Shown here in pieces: positions 31,793 to 41,368 of a stretch of DNA of 64,000 nucleotides. Source of the stretch: Harmothoe impar (lineage: Eukaryota > Annelida > Polychaeta > Phyllodocida > Polynoidae). The translations under genes and the position numbers were made by a program. The DNA is taken from positions 43,059,472-43,123,471 of the forward strand of contig OX381715.1 in assembly GCA_947462335.1 (NCBI GenBank). Direction: 5' to 3'. Below the pieces are notes generated by a model. It did no database searches. It saw only the letters and a program-made list of their open reading frames with translations, and was not told the origin of the DNA. Every line of letters starts with the position of its first letter. Position 1 is the stretch's first letter.

Positions 31793-32679
31793 CAGTCACG
31801 TCACCTTAGTCCGGGCGACGATAGTCCGGGTACTACACCATCCGGGCAGGGTAGCTATTGCACGGCTCTTATTGCACTATATCAGTATACAGTAGGCCGT
31901 TTTTCTCATGATCCGGTTACCGGTCGGTCTATCTAAAGTACAGAGTGTGTGTTTATCATTAAAATGTGACTCAGTATATCAGTCACCAGCCTCTGTATGA
32001 TAATCCCCCCTCCCCACCCACAGCTAAACTGGCACTAATTATAAAACATTCAGAGTAAACTACAAACAATCACATCCGTACATACAGCACTCCTGTCCTC
32101 CTCTAATCCCAGGGCATTTCTCGGGGCATTTCAAACCGTGACTCAGATGAAAGGGCCCTGACTAGAGGTGCTAAATGCTTTGTTAGACAGGTGGCTTTGT
32201 CTTAAAATATTCTGTTATATACTGTAATCGAATACAAAGCATTTAGTACATTGATGCATGATTCTCCCGGGGATTATACTATTTACATAGCTATACAGTG
32301 TTTGTCTGCTCACTGCTAATGTAAAACCACCGCACAAAACAACTGGCAACATATTTTATCCCTTACATGAAAACTATTTTTATGTTATACATAATAGTAA
32401 CATGTAGGTCTATGTGTCTCAAACGATTTAGCACTTTTTTGTATACAGAGAGGTAACAGATCAATCATATCAGATTCTATAATAACAACATGGGAATAGA
32501 AATACGTACAGACATCCTCACCCCACACACCTACACTGGCCTGCCCGTATAGGTCCAGCCCCCCCCCCCCCCCTCCCTCCACACACACACAGTCTCCCAT
32601 GTTTCGGGCACCCGGGCATTTCGGTTCCCGGGCGATCTAGGCTTTGCACGGCAGTGGACGGATTACCGCGACGTGACTG
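31793..32679. mobile_element. TIR element with CAGTCACGTC ends and TA target
   Basis: Left end CAGTCACGTCACC preceded by TA, right end GCGACGTGACTG followed by TA. CCGGGC-rich modules lie near both ends (TCCGGGCGACGATAGTCCGG, TTCGGGCACCCGGGCATTTC). The interior has no transposase ORF. The CAGT...ACTG termini and TA target suggest a pogo/mariner-type element. Confidence 0.6.
32550..32590. repeat. Poly-C and CA tract
   Basis: (C)13 or more followed by CTCCCTCCACACACACACAC; simple sequence. Confidence 0.9.
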
Positions 32680-32879
32680 TATTGTCATCTTCATCAGCTT
32701 ATTAGTAGCTTAGTGTACGCTTGATAAAGGCATCTATTTTACCATAAGAACCCTTTACTATAGGAATGTGTAATTAACACGGATATTCCCTTGTCGGAGA
32801 TAATTACGGTAAAGTTCAAGCATTGAACCTACATGAAGAAAGGATTGGTAATTATAAAATCATAAGAAGAATGAGAGTT

Positions 32880-33089
32880 ATCTGCCGCATTTGCTGTCAT
32901 GGTGAACCAATGTAGCACTGATCGGTAACTCACAATCACTGCATTGGTGCATCATGCCGATCCTTCAGGAGTGTATCAGTCTCGTAGTGTAGGCATGCAT
33001 CTTGGATACAACCCTCGCTAGAGTTGGATTCGTGCATCATGATGGCCAAGGGCATAAGGCACTAGAGGAAATATGCACCCATTAGAGGG
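32880..33089 (-). mobile_element. piggyBac-type MITE copy
   Basis: Ends CATTAGAGGG followed by TTAA (33090-33093). The left end has decayed. Internal ATTGGTGCATCATGCCGATCC and GTGTATCAGTCTCG modules are present. Confidence 0.55.
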
Positions 33090-33099
33090 TTAATTGATG

Positions 33100-33690
33100 T
33101 GCAATTGAATGACCAAGATAAGTTCAATAGTGAGCCTCTAATGTAGGTAAAGGGAGATGTTTATTCTCAGCCTGAATCGAAGCAAGTGGTCATTTTTCAA
33201 CAACTGGGAGAGTGCTGGTAGACTTTCATGCCAGTGACCTGCAATTGTTTTTGTTCCCCCGATGCTAGAGGTCCAAATTTATTTCCTCCCCCCCCTCCCC
33301 CCCCCCTTCTCCTTACTGCAGGGGATGAAACTGTTTGCAGCCGACACATTTAGATAGTAATGCACAAGCCTTTTCACTGAAAAGGGTCGACATTTGTTTG
33401 ATCCCACCTCAAACACTCTCAATATGTAGTCCCCCCTAATCCACCACCCCTTATTGTTAACAAAAAGGACCAGTCCCTAAGTGTATAAGGCAGCACTTAC
33501 ACTGAAAATATCTAGACATATTGATGTAAGAGACACCACAGGACGTTTAAGGAATCGGCTTGACTGTTTCAGGGTGATATTAAAAAAAACACCCGCTGAA
33601 ACCTGTTAAGAGTCACACTTAAAGTCCCGACAGACTTAATTGTATTTGACACTGTGAAGAAACCCGATCATTATGAAACAAATTCAATTG
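33100..33690. other. Intron-like sequence with poly-C tract
   Basis: A long C-rich run at 33288-33308; otherwise no supported gene, RNA or repeat. Confidence 0.4.
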
Positions 33691-33700
33691 GCTTTGTTAA

Positions 33701-33940
33701 CCCTTTAAGGACGGCCTGATGCATTAGTGCATCATACCTTTTGTCCTCATGATCCATGAATGCAGCCATGGTGAGTAACTCGCCAGTGCTGCATTTAAGA
33801 ATCATGTTGACCCTACAGGGTTGAGACACTCCCACCGGATCAGCATGATGCACCAATGCAGCAGTGGCAAGTTACTCGCTAGGGCTGCATTGGTGCGTCA
33901 TCAAAGCATCCTCTTTTGGCGACATGCCGTCCTCAAAGCG
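33701..33940 (+). mobile_element. piggyBac-type MITE, near full-length copy
   Basis: TTAA (33697-33700) then CCCTTTAAGGACGGCCTGATG. The right end GACATGCCGTCCTCAAAGCG has lost the final G match and is followed by TGAA. It keeps all four internal hairpin modules, so it is a good guide to the family layout (about 240 bp). Confidence 0.7.
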
Positions 33941-33949
33941 TGAAGGGCA

Positions 33950-34405
33950 TCACATTGAATAAGGAACCGCCTTGGTGAAGGGAAACAGACACAGAATACT
34001 GGTCCACCTTCATTTGGGGCACACAGGTGAGCGGCCCAGAGCTGGGTCACTCTCATTCAATACCCCCATTACAACAGGAATGTCCACATGTGTAGTTGCC
34101 AAAGTACTAGTCACTTGCACAATTTATGAAATGTATTAAGAATGTCTTTTTAATTTAAGTACCATGTATATGATACTGATGTATTATTTGCACTTGGCCT
34201 AAATAATAGAAGGTCAGATTATTTTAAAATAAGTTTATTACTTGGATTTCAAAAGTAATAAGAAATTGACTGGCAAACTGAGTTGCATTCTCACTTGCCC
34301 TTGCATCTACATAATTTTTCCCAAAACTTTGAATATATATATACTTTTTTTCATTATTCCTATCTTCCCAAATACCTGAAATTGTTTTACCTAGAAGGCA
34401 ATTTT
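33950..34405. other. No recognisable feature
   Basis: AT-rich sequence between two MITEs, without ORF or repeat. Confidence 0.4.
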
Positions 34406-34409
34406 ACTC

Positions 34410-34607
34410 GTCCCTAAACCGCAATATTTGTCGTCCTGATGCACCAATGCAGCCCTGGCGAGTTACTCTCTGGTGCTGCATTGGTACATCATGCCGACCC
34501 TTTGGGAGTGTCTCAACCACGTAGGGTCGGCATGATGCTTAAATAGGGCACTGACAAGTAACTCACCAGGGCTGCCTCCATGCATCATGACGTTCAAGGA
34601 GATGATG
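34410..34607 (-). mobile_element. piggyBac-type MITE, left part, split by element 2
   Basis: Family modules (GCACCAATGCAGCCCTGGCG, CATGCCGACCCTTTGGGAGT) run up to GATGATG, directly before the CATT at which element 2 starts. The remaining 25 bases lie beyond it at 40056-40080 and end GAAAGGG then TTAG. Confidence 0.7.
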
Positions 34608-34800
34608 CATTGGCTGGAATTCAAAGAATTTCAATTAATGAAGAGATAGCGACCAACTTATCCGAGGCGCCAAAAGCCCCTCACTAACACCACCTGGCGG
34701 GACGCTGCAGAACTCATATACATATCCGCCATATTGGTTTCCGCCATCTTGGTTTTCGTCCGCGGCCCATCGACAAGGGTAGGATCAGAGACAATATTTA
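34608..34800 (+). repeat. Element 2 terminal repeat A1 (5' end)
   Basis: Starts CATTGGCTGGAATTCAAAG and ends GACAATATTTA. Contains the inverted pair GAATTCAAAGAATTTC and the motif CGCCATATTGGTTTCCGCC. Confidence 0.92.
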
Positions 34801-34844
34801 AATAGGGAAACTTTAGGCCAGTTTAAGTCAAAATTACATTTAGA

Positions 34845-36290
34845 ATGCCGACTAGGGGCGCTAAGGCCCCAGGCCGCCCGGTGGCACCTGAAAAGGCCCC
34901 GGTAAGGAAGTCAACGCGCCCTCAGAAGCGAAAACTCCCGGTCGACCCGTCAGATCCGCCCGCTCGTGGTGGGAAAAGGACGCAGCCTGCCTCTCCGCCC
35001 AAGTCGGATCCAGCCCCCTCGCAGCTGGAACACAATGCTCTGGCAGGGAGGGTCGGTGCCCTGGAGGAGAAGGTAGGAGCAATGGATAGTAAGGTGACAA
35101 CCATTGACAATACATCCACGGAGATCCTGGGAGCTGTCAAGGCCCTTAAGGCCCTGTTCCCGGGGAGTGACGCCGGCGCTGTCAGTGGCCAGACGCCCGC
35201 TACGACCACGCCGCCAACAGTGGTGACGCCTATACCTACCCCGGCGACGCAGCCAGCTGTCACAACCACGCGGCCGGCTGTCATCCCGGCCGCCACCCAG
35301 GCGTCCGCGGGGGGCGCGCCGCCAACAAGTGCAGTCAACGCAGCGGGTAGTGGTGTCAACACGGCGCCCGCCGCCACCATCCCCCGCCCTCAGCTGCAGC
35401 CGGCGACCGCAGACGAGTACGCCCTTCTCTACGGATCAGCCCCTGCAGCAACACACCCGGGGGCCCTTCCTCTTGGTTTCAACGATACAAATGACCCCCT
35501 CCTCAATAAGCAAGTACAAGTTCTGCTGTCCAGTGCACAGCAAATCTCCACGCTAAAAGGTAGGCCTATACACTCGCATGAATATGTAAAGAGAGGCCCC
35601 GCTCAGCTTAAGACCGCCCTAGCTTCCCTAGAATCAGAGGAATACATATACGGCCTCTACCAGCTTATGAAAGACCCGCGTACACCTCTCCCGGACAGGC
35701 CCTGGATAGCGAAGCACATGTACCAGCTTGTGTGTGATGCTAAAGACTATAAGTGGCCCCAGGTGAGGGCCTGGTCCGAGGATATTTTAACCAAGGTTGG
35801 TACAGGTGAGCTAAGCTGGATGACAGATGCAGGTGAGATCCAACACCGCAGATCGGAAACATCCCGGGCATCCTCAGGTGCCAAATACCCAGTGGCAGCA
35901 TATCAGCCCCAGCCCGCTGCACAGTACAACCAGCAGTATCAGCAGTATGGGGCAAACCAGTCTCAACAGCATCAGTATGCGCAGCAGCAGCAGCAAGGTG
36001 GTAAAAAGAAGTTTAGGAGCTCGGCAGGCCGCACGGATGTTCCCTGCCCGGCCTTCAACTCAGCCCAAGGCTGCCAACAACAGGACGGCCATGTAGATAA
36101 GGGAGTGGTCCAAGGGCATCACTGCCGATACTGCAGGAAGCACTACACTGCACTAAACTTCCACCCGCGCTCAGGCTGCAGGAGCAAGTTGGGACTTCCA
36201 CACCCTTATTCCCAACCCTTTCGGCCCCAGGCTGGCCAAGGCCGGCCTAACTACAGTAACAACAACAATAACAACAGCAACCCCAACTAG
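34845..36290 (+). CDS. Gag-like nucleocapsid protein, element 2
   Basis: 481 residues. The basic N-terminus contains the NLS-like run RPQKRKLP. A heptad-like coiled coil follows at about 68-105 (LAGRVGALEEKVGAMDSKVT), then a P/T/A-rich linker (about 110-185) and a helical domain (about 190-320, QVLLSSAQQISTLKG...). The tail is Q/Y-rich. A Cys/His cluster at about 401-446 includes C-x7-C, then HHCRYCRKH and H-x4-C; its spacing differs from the double finger of element 1. The ATG lies 44 bases inside A1. The stop TAG (36288-36290) is 7 bases before the RT start. It presumably packages element RNA. Confidence 0.85.
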   Translation: MPTRGAKAPGRPVAPEKAPVRKSTRPQKRKLPVDPSDPPARGGKRTQPASPPKSDPAPSQLEHNALAGRVGALEEKVGAMDSKVTTIDNTSTEILGAVKALKALFPGSDAGAVSGQTPATTTPPTVVTPIPTPATQPAVTTTRPAVIPAATQASAGGAPPTSAVNAAGSGVNTAPAATIPRPQLQPATADEYALLYGSAPAATHPGALPLGFNDTNDPLLNKQVQVLLSSAQQISTLKGRPIHSHEYVKRGPAQLKTALASLESEEYIYGLYQLMKDPRTPLPDRPWIAKHMYQLVCDAKDYKWPQVRAWSEDILTKVGTGELSWMTDAGEIQHRRSETSRASSGAKYPVAAYQPQPAAQYNQQYQQYGANQSQQHQYAQQQQQGGKKKFRSSAGRTDVPCPAFNSAQGCQQQDGHVDKGVVQGHHCRYCRKHYTALNFHPRSGCRSKLGLPHPYSQPFRPQAGQGRPNYSNNNNNNSNPN

Positions 36291-36297
36291 TGCCACT

Positions 36298-38400
36298 ATG
36301 GTACCAGTGCTGACGATGCCGACCACTGAACTGCCCATGGACAATCTGAGCCGCAGGGGCGACAGGGAGACCAGTTGTAAGATAGCTGACCCGTTGCCTC
36401 AGGCTCCTGCACTCAAAGACACAACCTGCAATGTAGCAGGAAATAGGCCACCGCTCAGTGACGCAGGGCCAGGCGCTGCCGCAGGCTTAGTCACCCCACT
36501 AGACAGCACAGTCGCAGGTGGAACAAATAGAGCATCGGCGAGTGACATATTACTCATGCAACCCAATGACATGCCTCTCACACTCCCCAGTGAGATGAGC
36601 GACAATGCATGTGTGACGACAGTGTCAGGTGCTGACACCATCATGGAACAGACTCACTCAGCCCCTCAGGGGCCCACCCCGGCCCAGTTTGCGCCAGTGA
36701 AGGCAGCATACTGGCCACAGCTGGATGAGTCCCAATGGTCAGCACACCCCAGATATGCAGCTATATACAGAGCAGTGAGTACAACTCACCTGCCCAACCG
36801 GCTGGGGGCACGCCTCCCGGTCCCGACAGACATGAAGCCAGACAGCTGGGACATCCGCCTTAAAAACTACCAAGATGCAGAGGTGTGTCAATATGTCAGA
36901 TATGGCTGGCCGGTGGGGTATACTGCCCCCGCACCACCAGAAGGGGCGAATGTGAATCATGACTCAGCCAGTAACTACCCGGTACACGTGCGGCAGTTCA
37001 TAGTCAAAGAGCTGCGCATGGGTGGTATAATAGGACCATTCGACCGCCCACCCTTCACTCCATGGTTCCATGTCGCCCCGATGATGACGAGGCCCAAGAC
37101 AGACTCAACCCAGCGCAGAGTCATATTGGACTTGTCATTCCCTAATGGGGGAGTCAACGCGGGGATTACGAAGAATTGTCTCGAAGGGAGGCACAGGTCA
37201 TACACCCTCCCATCAATAGACGACCTTGTAGGCCGTGTCCAAGAACTAGGTCAGGACTGTTTCTTGTGGAAAGCTGATTTGACACGTGCTTACCGCCAGC
37301 TGAGGTCGGATCCGGGGGACATGCCCCTCCTGGGCTTTAACTTCGATGGGAAGTATTACCTGGAAGTTTCACCCTCCTTTGGATGCCGCCTCTCTGGTGT
37401 GGCATGCCAAAGGGTGACAATGGCTGTCACATACCTCATGAGGAAGGCGGGATATTGGGCATTGTCCTACCTGGACGACTTCTGTGGCGTGGCACCGACA
37501 GTAGAGCAAGCACAAAGAGCCTACGATTACTTCCATATATTGGCCAAAGACCTGGGCCTAGCATTGGCCCCGGAGAAGTGTTTTCCCCCGGTAAAAGCCC
37601 TAGTGTGGCTTGGTTTCCACGTTGACACTTCAATCATGACCGTATCCGTCCCACACCAAAAGCTGAAAGAGCTGCTCATGGACTGCTGCACCTGGATGGG
37701 CATGAAGAAGGCCACCAAGAAGCAGGTCCAGTCTATAGCAGGGCGCCTCATACACATCTCACGGTGTGTCCCCAACGCTAGGAGGTTCATGTGCCGCATA
37801 CTGCACTCACTCCGAGCAGCCCGCGAGGATGATGTGATCAAACTCACCACATCATTCAGGGCAGACATAAAATGGTTCCTCACCTACGCCGCTGAGTCAA
37901 ACGGAGTGCACCTCCTCCAGCCTGATAGAGAGCAGTTTCACATCACCTGCGACTCATCTGACACAGGGGGGGGAGGACACTCAGATGTGGCATACTACAC
38001 ACAAGAGTATGACGAGGCCCATCTGACCATGTTCCCCAGCACACACCAAAGGGAGGCAGTCAACCTCCTAGTGGCGTACAGGACATTGCGTCCCAGGTAC
38101 ACAGCAGGCATGGAAATAGTCCTCCATACTGATAACCTGTCATCAAAGTATGCTCTCCACTCAGGAAAGACAAAAGACCCGGTCCTGGCGGCTTGTTCGC
38201 GGCAGTTGTGGTTGGACTCCACAATAGCAGATCACAAAGTGACAGTCTTGCATAAGCCAGGTGCAGACATCCCCTTGGCTGATGCCCTCAGTCGGATGGC
38301 TCAGCCATCCATGAGAAAGTATGCCCAGGACCAGATAGTAGCTAGGTCCCTGGTCAAGTGCGACCCCAGCACCCCCACCCCCACATTCCACAGTATCTAA
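36298..38400 (+). CDS. Reverse transcriptase/RNase H, element 2
   Basis: 700 residues, uninterrupted. A roughly 190-residue N-terminal extension without a recognised domain is followed by RT: RRVILDLSFPN (near 275), motif A WKADLTRAYRQL (near 325), motif B SFGCRLSGVACQ, and motif C YLDD (about 390-393). The connection region (TKKQVQSIAGRLIH) leads to RNase H with D552 in TCDSSD, E in HQREAVN, D in LHTDNLS and D in LADALSR. All catalytic acids of both domains are present. The start ATG follows the Gag stop by only 7 bases in another frame, suggesting termination-reinitiation. The stop lies just before the recombinase frame. Confidence 0.92.
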   Translation: MVPVLTMPTTELPMDNLSRRGDRETSCKIADPLPQAPALKDTTCNVAGNRPPLSDAGPGAAAGLVTPLDSTVAGGTNRASASDILLMQPNDMPLTLPSEMSDNACVTTVSGADTIMEQTHSAPQGPTPAQFAPVKAAYWPQLDESQWSAHPRYAAIYRAVSTTHLPNRLGARLPVPTDMKPDSWDIRLKNYQDAEVCQYVRYGWPVGYTAPAPPEGANVNHDSASNYPVHVRQFIVKELRMGGIIGPFDRPPFTPWFHVAPMMTRPKTDSTQRRVILDLSFPNGGVNAGITKNCLEGRHRSYTLPSIDDLVGRVQELGQDCFLWKADLTRAYRQLRSDPGDMPLLGFNFDGKYYLEVSPSFGCRLSGVACQRVTMAVTYLMRKAGYWALSYLDDFCGVAPTVEQAQRAYDYFHILAKDLGLALAPEKCFPPVKALVWLGFHVDTSIMTVSVPHQKLKELLMDCCTWMGMKKATKKQVQSIAGRLIHISRCVPNARRFMCRILHSLRAAREDDVIKLTTSFRADIKWFLTYAAESNGVHLLQPDREQFHITCDSSDTGGGGHSDVAYYTQEYDEAHLTMFPSTHQREAVNLLVAYRTLRPRYTAGMEIVLHTDNLSSKYALHSGKTKDPVLAACSRQLWLDSTIADHKVTVLHKPGADIPLADALSRMAQPSMRKYAQDQIVARSLVKCDPSTPTPTFHSI

Positions 38401-38416
38401 ATTAATATGTGATTAG

Positions 38417-39400
38417 TTGTCTAAACTCCTGTGTTGGTGTGTTACAGATACGGAGCTGGGCCAACAGGCACTGGCATCTTACAATGCAGCTATCTCGACA
38501 AAAACTTACATCAACAGGCAGAGGCAGGCAACTATGTATTTGACATTTGCCCTCCAATATGGCGCCACAGTCCTAAACCCCTCAGTCGCTGATTGCTGCC
38601 TGTACCAGCAATATATGGCGAACACACTTAGATCCCCAGCGACGAGAGAAAATTACACTAGTGGCGCAAAACTTTGGATAGATGATAGAGGAGGTGATGG
38701 TTCTAACCTCAGGTGTCACCAGGCGAGATATGTGGCGAAAGGTGTCCAGCGCCTCCGCCCACATGTACCAAACCCGGCGCCTCCACTGTTGCCCGGGGAC
38801 CTGGTGAAGGCATGTGCTTATCTGGACAGAGCAGGTTTCCCGGTAGTGAAAGCAGCTATATGTGTCGGCTTTTTCGCATTCCTGAGGACCTCAAACCTCC
38901 TTTCACCAGCAGCGGTACTCTGGGGAGGTCCACACACCCTCCTCAGAGGAGATATATCTAGCATACCACAAGGACTCCTACTAGTCATTAGATCGTCAAA
39001 GACGATCACCCCAGGCACCATGCCTACAGTGTTGTTGCTCCCTAGAATACAGAACTCACCAGCGTGCCCAGCCACAGCATGGGACACTTATGTATCTCTG
39101 AACCCTGCCCCACAGACTGCACCGGCCTTTACACTACAGGACGGTGCGTCGCTGTCTACCTCCCACCTAGTGTCGGTACTACAGCTGGCACTACGGTACA
39201 TGGGGTGCCCCTATGCGATGGACATCAGGTCCCATTCCCTAAGGAGGGGAGGGGCTCAGGCAGCTGTGGCGGCCGGGTGTGACAGAGAACATGTGGCATA
39301 TCATGGCACCTGGGCTACAACTGATGGACTAAAGTCATACGTCCCATCGCAGTCAACCGTCAAGGTCGCAGCTGCGCTAGCGACATTGTTTGCCCCATAA
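38417..39400 (+). CDS. Tyrosine recombinase (YR), element 2
   Basis: About 327 residues. Catalytic set visible: R157 (FLRTSN), K195 (RSSKT), H273-x-x-R276 (HSLRRGG), W299 and nucleophile Y308 (LKSYVPS). An N-terminal core-binding region lies at about 20-115 (TKTYINRQRQATMYL, RENYTSGAKLW). It performs integration of the circular cDNA. There is no ATG at the 5' end of the frame: it opens at TTG 38417 and the first in-frame ATG is near 38531, inside the core-binding domain. The sequence GTGTTGGTGTGTTACAG ending at 38447 resembles a 3' splice site, so the true N-terminus may come from a spliced exon. The stop TAA overlaps the start of repeat B1. Confidence 0.9.
   Translation: MSKLLCWCVTDTELGQQALASYNAAISTKTYINRQRQATMYLTFALQYGATVLNPSVADCCLYQQYMANTLRSPATRENYTSGAKLWIDDRGGDGSNLRCHQARYVAKGVQRLRPHVPNPAPPLLPGDLVKACAYLDRAGFPVVKAAICVGFFAFLRTSNLLSPAAVLWGGPHTLLRGDISSIPQGLLLVIRSSKTITPGTMPTVLLLPRIQNSPACPATAWDTYVSLNPAPQTAPAFTLQDGASLSTSHLVSVLQLALRYMGCPYAMDIRSHSLRRGGAQAAVAAGCDREHVAYHGTWATTDGLKSYVPSQSTVKVAAALATLFAP
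38425..38447 (+). promoter_or_regulatory. Candidate 3' splice site for the recombinase mRNA, element 2
   Basis: CTCCTGTGTTGGTGTGTTACAG before ATACGGAG, with a branch-like TCTAAAC just upstream. The tract is weaker than in element 1 but sits at the same place relative to the RT stop. Confidence 0.4.
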
Positions 39401-39597
39401 AACATGGACTACTCAAGGACTACTCGTTTATGACAATCAGTCATTTATCTTATTTATTTTATTTGTGTCATTTTAAACACATCTACTCACCCTATTGTTA
39501 AAAAGGGAATTTATTTCTTATCCTGTAACTGTATAACATGTCTCATCAAAAACACAGGATAAAATTACCAATATATAAAATCAAGGTCGTTGTCGTT
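39395..39597 (+). repeat. Element 2 internal repeat B1
   Basis: Begins CCATAAAACATGGACTACTC and ends GGTCGTTGTCGTT; identical by eye to 39849-40051. Confidence 0.92.
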
Positions 39598-39790
39598 CAT
39601 TGGCTGGAATTCAAAGAATTTCAATTAATGAAGAGATAGCGACCAACTTATCCGAGGCGCCAAAAGCCCCTCACTAACACCACCTGGCGGGACGCTGCAG
39701 AACTCATATACATATCCGCCATATTGGTTTCCGCCATCTTGGTTTTCGTCCGCGGCCCATCGACAAGGGTAGGATCAGAGACAATATTTA
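39598..39790 (+). repeat. Element 2 internal repeat A2
   Basis: Same 193 bases as 34608-34800, abutting B1 at CATT. Confidence 0.92.
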
Positions 39791-39848
39791 CCCACCCGCC
39801 CACAACCATAAAACAAAGATTTTATAAAATAAAATCAACATAGACAAT
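39791..39848 (+). terminator. Spacer with poly(A) signal, element 2
   Basis: AATAAA at 39829-39834 in TAAAATAAAATC between A2 and B2. Confidence 0.5.
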
Positions 39849-40051
39849 CCATAAAACATGGACTACTCAAGGACTACTCGTTTATGACAATCAGTCATTT
39901 ATCTTATTTATTTTATTTGTGTCATTTTAAACACATCTACTCACCCTATTGTTAAAAAGGGAATTTATTTCTTATCCTGTAACTGTATAACATGTCTCAT
40001 CAAAAACACAGGATAAAATTACCAATATATAAAATCAAGGTCGTTGTCGTT
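39849..40051 (+). repeat. Element 2 terminal repeat B2 (3' end)
   Basis: Same 203 bases as B1. CATT (40052-40055) follows and joins host MITE sequence AATGTATCATG. Confidence 0.92.
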
Positions 40052-40055
40052 CATT

Positions 40056-40080
40056 AATGTATCATGTCGTTCTGAAAGGG
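40056..40080 (-). mobile_element. piggyBac-type MITE, right remnant beyond element 2
   Basis: AATGTATCATGTCGTTCTGA then AAGGG and TTAG. Completes the copy at 34410-34607. Confidence 0.65.
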
Positions 40081-40549
40081 TTAGGAAGGCAATTGAAGAA
40101 GACCGAAAACCTGTACAACCTGTGTCGGTCAACACTGGCTGACAATATATATTGTGGTCATGGAAACGGGCTACTGGGCCGTAGGAAAATAGATCAAAAT
40201 ACAATCTAATCAACAATGCCATACGCCAATGTCAACTCCCAGCAAACCCAACCCCTGCATTTACACTGTAAGGACAATGTCCGGACAATGTACACTGACT
40301 CTGAGGGAGAGTGTAGGAGTCACGGCTGAAGGGTGGAGGGTATAGGTCATGCCCCTGCTCTCCGAGCAGATTCTGCCAGATACACATGTTTAATATGGAA
40401 TCTGTGTGATTAGTGTTAGGAGAGTGGAGTGTGCTCGCTCCTGTCACCTTCCGGGGTGGTGACCTTTGACCTATGACCTGTGACCTTGAGGGGTCAGACA
40501 CCCAGTGTGACCTAGGTGTCTGATCCCAGGACAGGATCCCTGTAGTTAA

Positions 40550-40934
40550 CCCTTTAAGGGCCGCATGGGGCTTTAATGCAGGATGCACATTAGTCATTAT
40601 AATGCATGAATGCAGCTCTGGTGAATAGCATTAACTCGCCAGGTATGCATTCAGGTATCATACCAAAACTATGAATACGCATGCTGCACCAATGTAATAC
40701 AGGTGACTCACTCCCCGCCCCTACATTGATGCATCAATATGACAAATACCCAACCGTCTTGTATAAGCTCTCCAGCACATAATTTTGAAGGGTTGTTACC
40801 TCCCCCGGCACTTATACAAGACAGGCGCATATTCAATATCTATCTTTAGTACTTAAGTGTTGTTTCAAGACCCCCATACCCCCGGTGCTTAAATGCGACA
40901 TGATGCCACGAGGCATCATGCCATTCTCAAAGGG
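40550..40934 (+). mobile_element. piggyBac-type MITE with internal insertion
   Basis: TTAA (40546-40549) then CCCTTTAAGGGCCGCATG. The right end CATTCTCAAAGGG is followed by CTAA. An unrelated segment of about 130 bases lies at roughly 40770-40900. Confidence 0.55.
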
Positions 40935-41368
40935 CTAATTCTATGTGTATGTGGGGGTGGGGGTGGTGGCTGCTGGGGGTGCTGCAGGCTAGATACTGGG
41001 TGAACAGGTAATATATTAGATGTCAGGTGGTTGGTGACTCTAGGGGCACTCCTGTGTTTGGGGTTAAGGGCTAGGTGGTGGGGGTGGGGTGGGGTCGGGG
41101 TGTCCAAGTTTACCACTCAGATACAAGGGTAGATCCTCTATAAATGGTAAGCTTATTGTACAGGTATATGTCCAGGAAGCACTATCTTTAAATTGTCCAG
41201 ACCATCCACCAGGAGCAAAGGATATATAGGGGTTTTGTTGAGGGTGAGGGGAGTGGGGATGGATGAATGGATATAGAGCTGCGGCCGACCCCCCAAAAGG
41301 CCGTTATTAAGGGAGTTACCCCCAACCCCCGTTCAACAACCTGATTCTGACGTATATTGGAGCATTTT

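Larger units (their letters stand above)
34608..40055 (+). mobile_element. Element 2: intact-looking Ngaro-like tyrosine-recombinase retrotransposon, 5.4 kb
   Basis: Order A1 (34608-34800), Gag, RT/RNase H, recombinase, B1 (39395-39597), A2 (39598-39790), spacer, B2 (39849-40051). By eye the A copies (193 bases) and the B copies (203 bases) are each identical. All three ORFs are open with complete catalytic residues, so it appears recently inserted and possibly still active. CATT is shared by the left junction (34608), the internal B1-A2 junction (39598) and the right junction (40052), with no target duplication. Its proteins differ greatly from those of element 1, so it represents a separate lineage. 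No methyltransferase, protease or DDE integrase is present. Confidence 0.92.

Noticed and set aside
34922..35380. 152-codon minus-strand frame opposite Gag of element 2
   Set aside because: Antisense shadow caused by the A/P/T-rich composition of the sense frame.
26366..39400. Classification as Gypsy or other LTR retrotransposons
   Set aside because: No long terminal repeats in LTR order, no protease and no DDE integrase; the recombinase carries the R-K-HxxR-W-Y set and the repeats are split.
26024..40055. DIRS1-like or PAT-like assignment
   Set aside because: Neither element shows a methyltransferase ORF, and the repeats are split direct repeats rather than DIRS1-type inverted ends.
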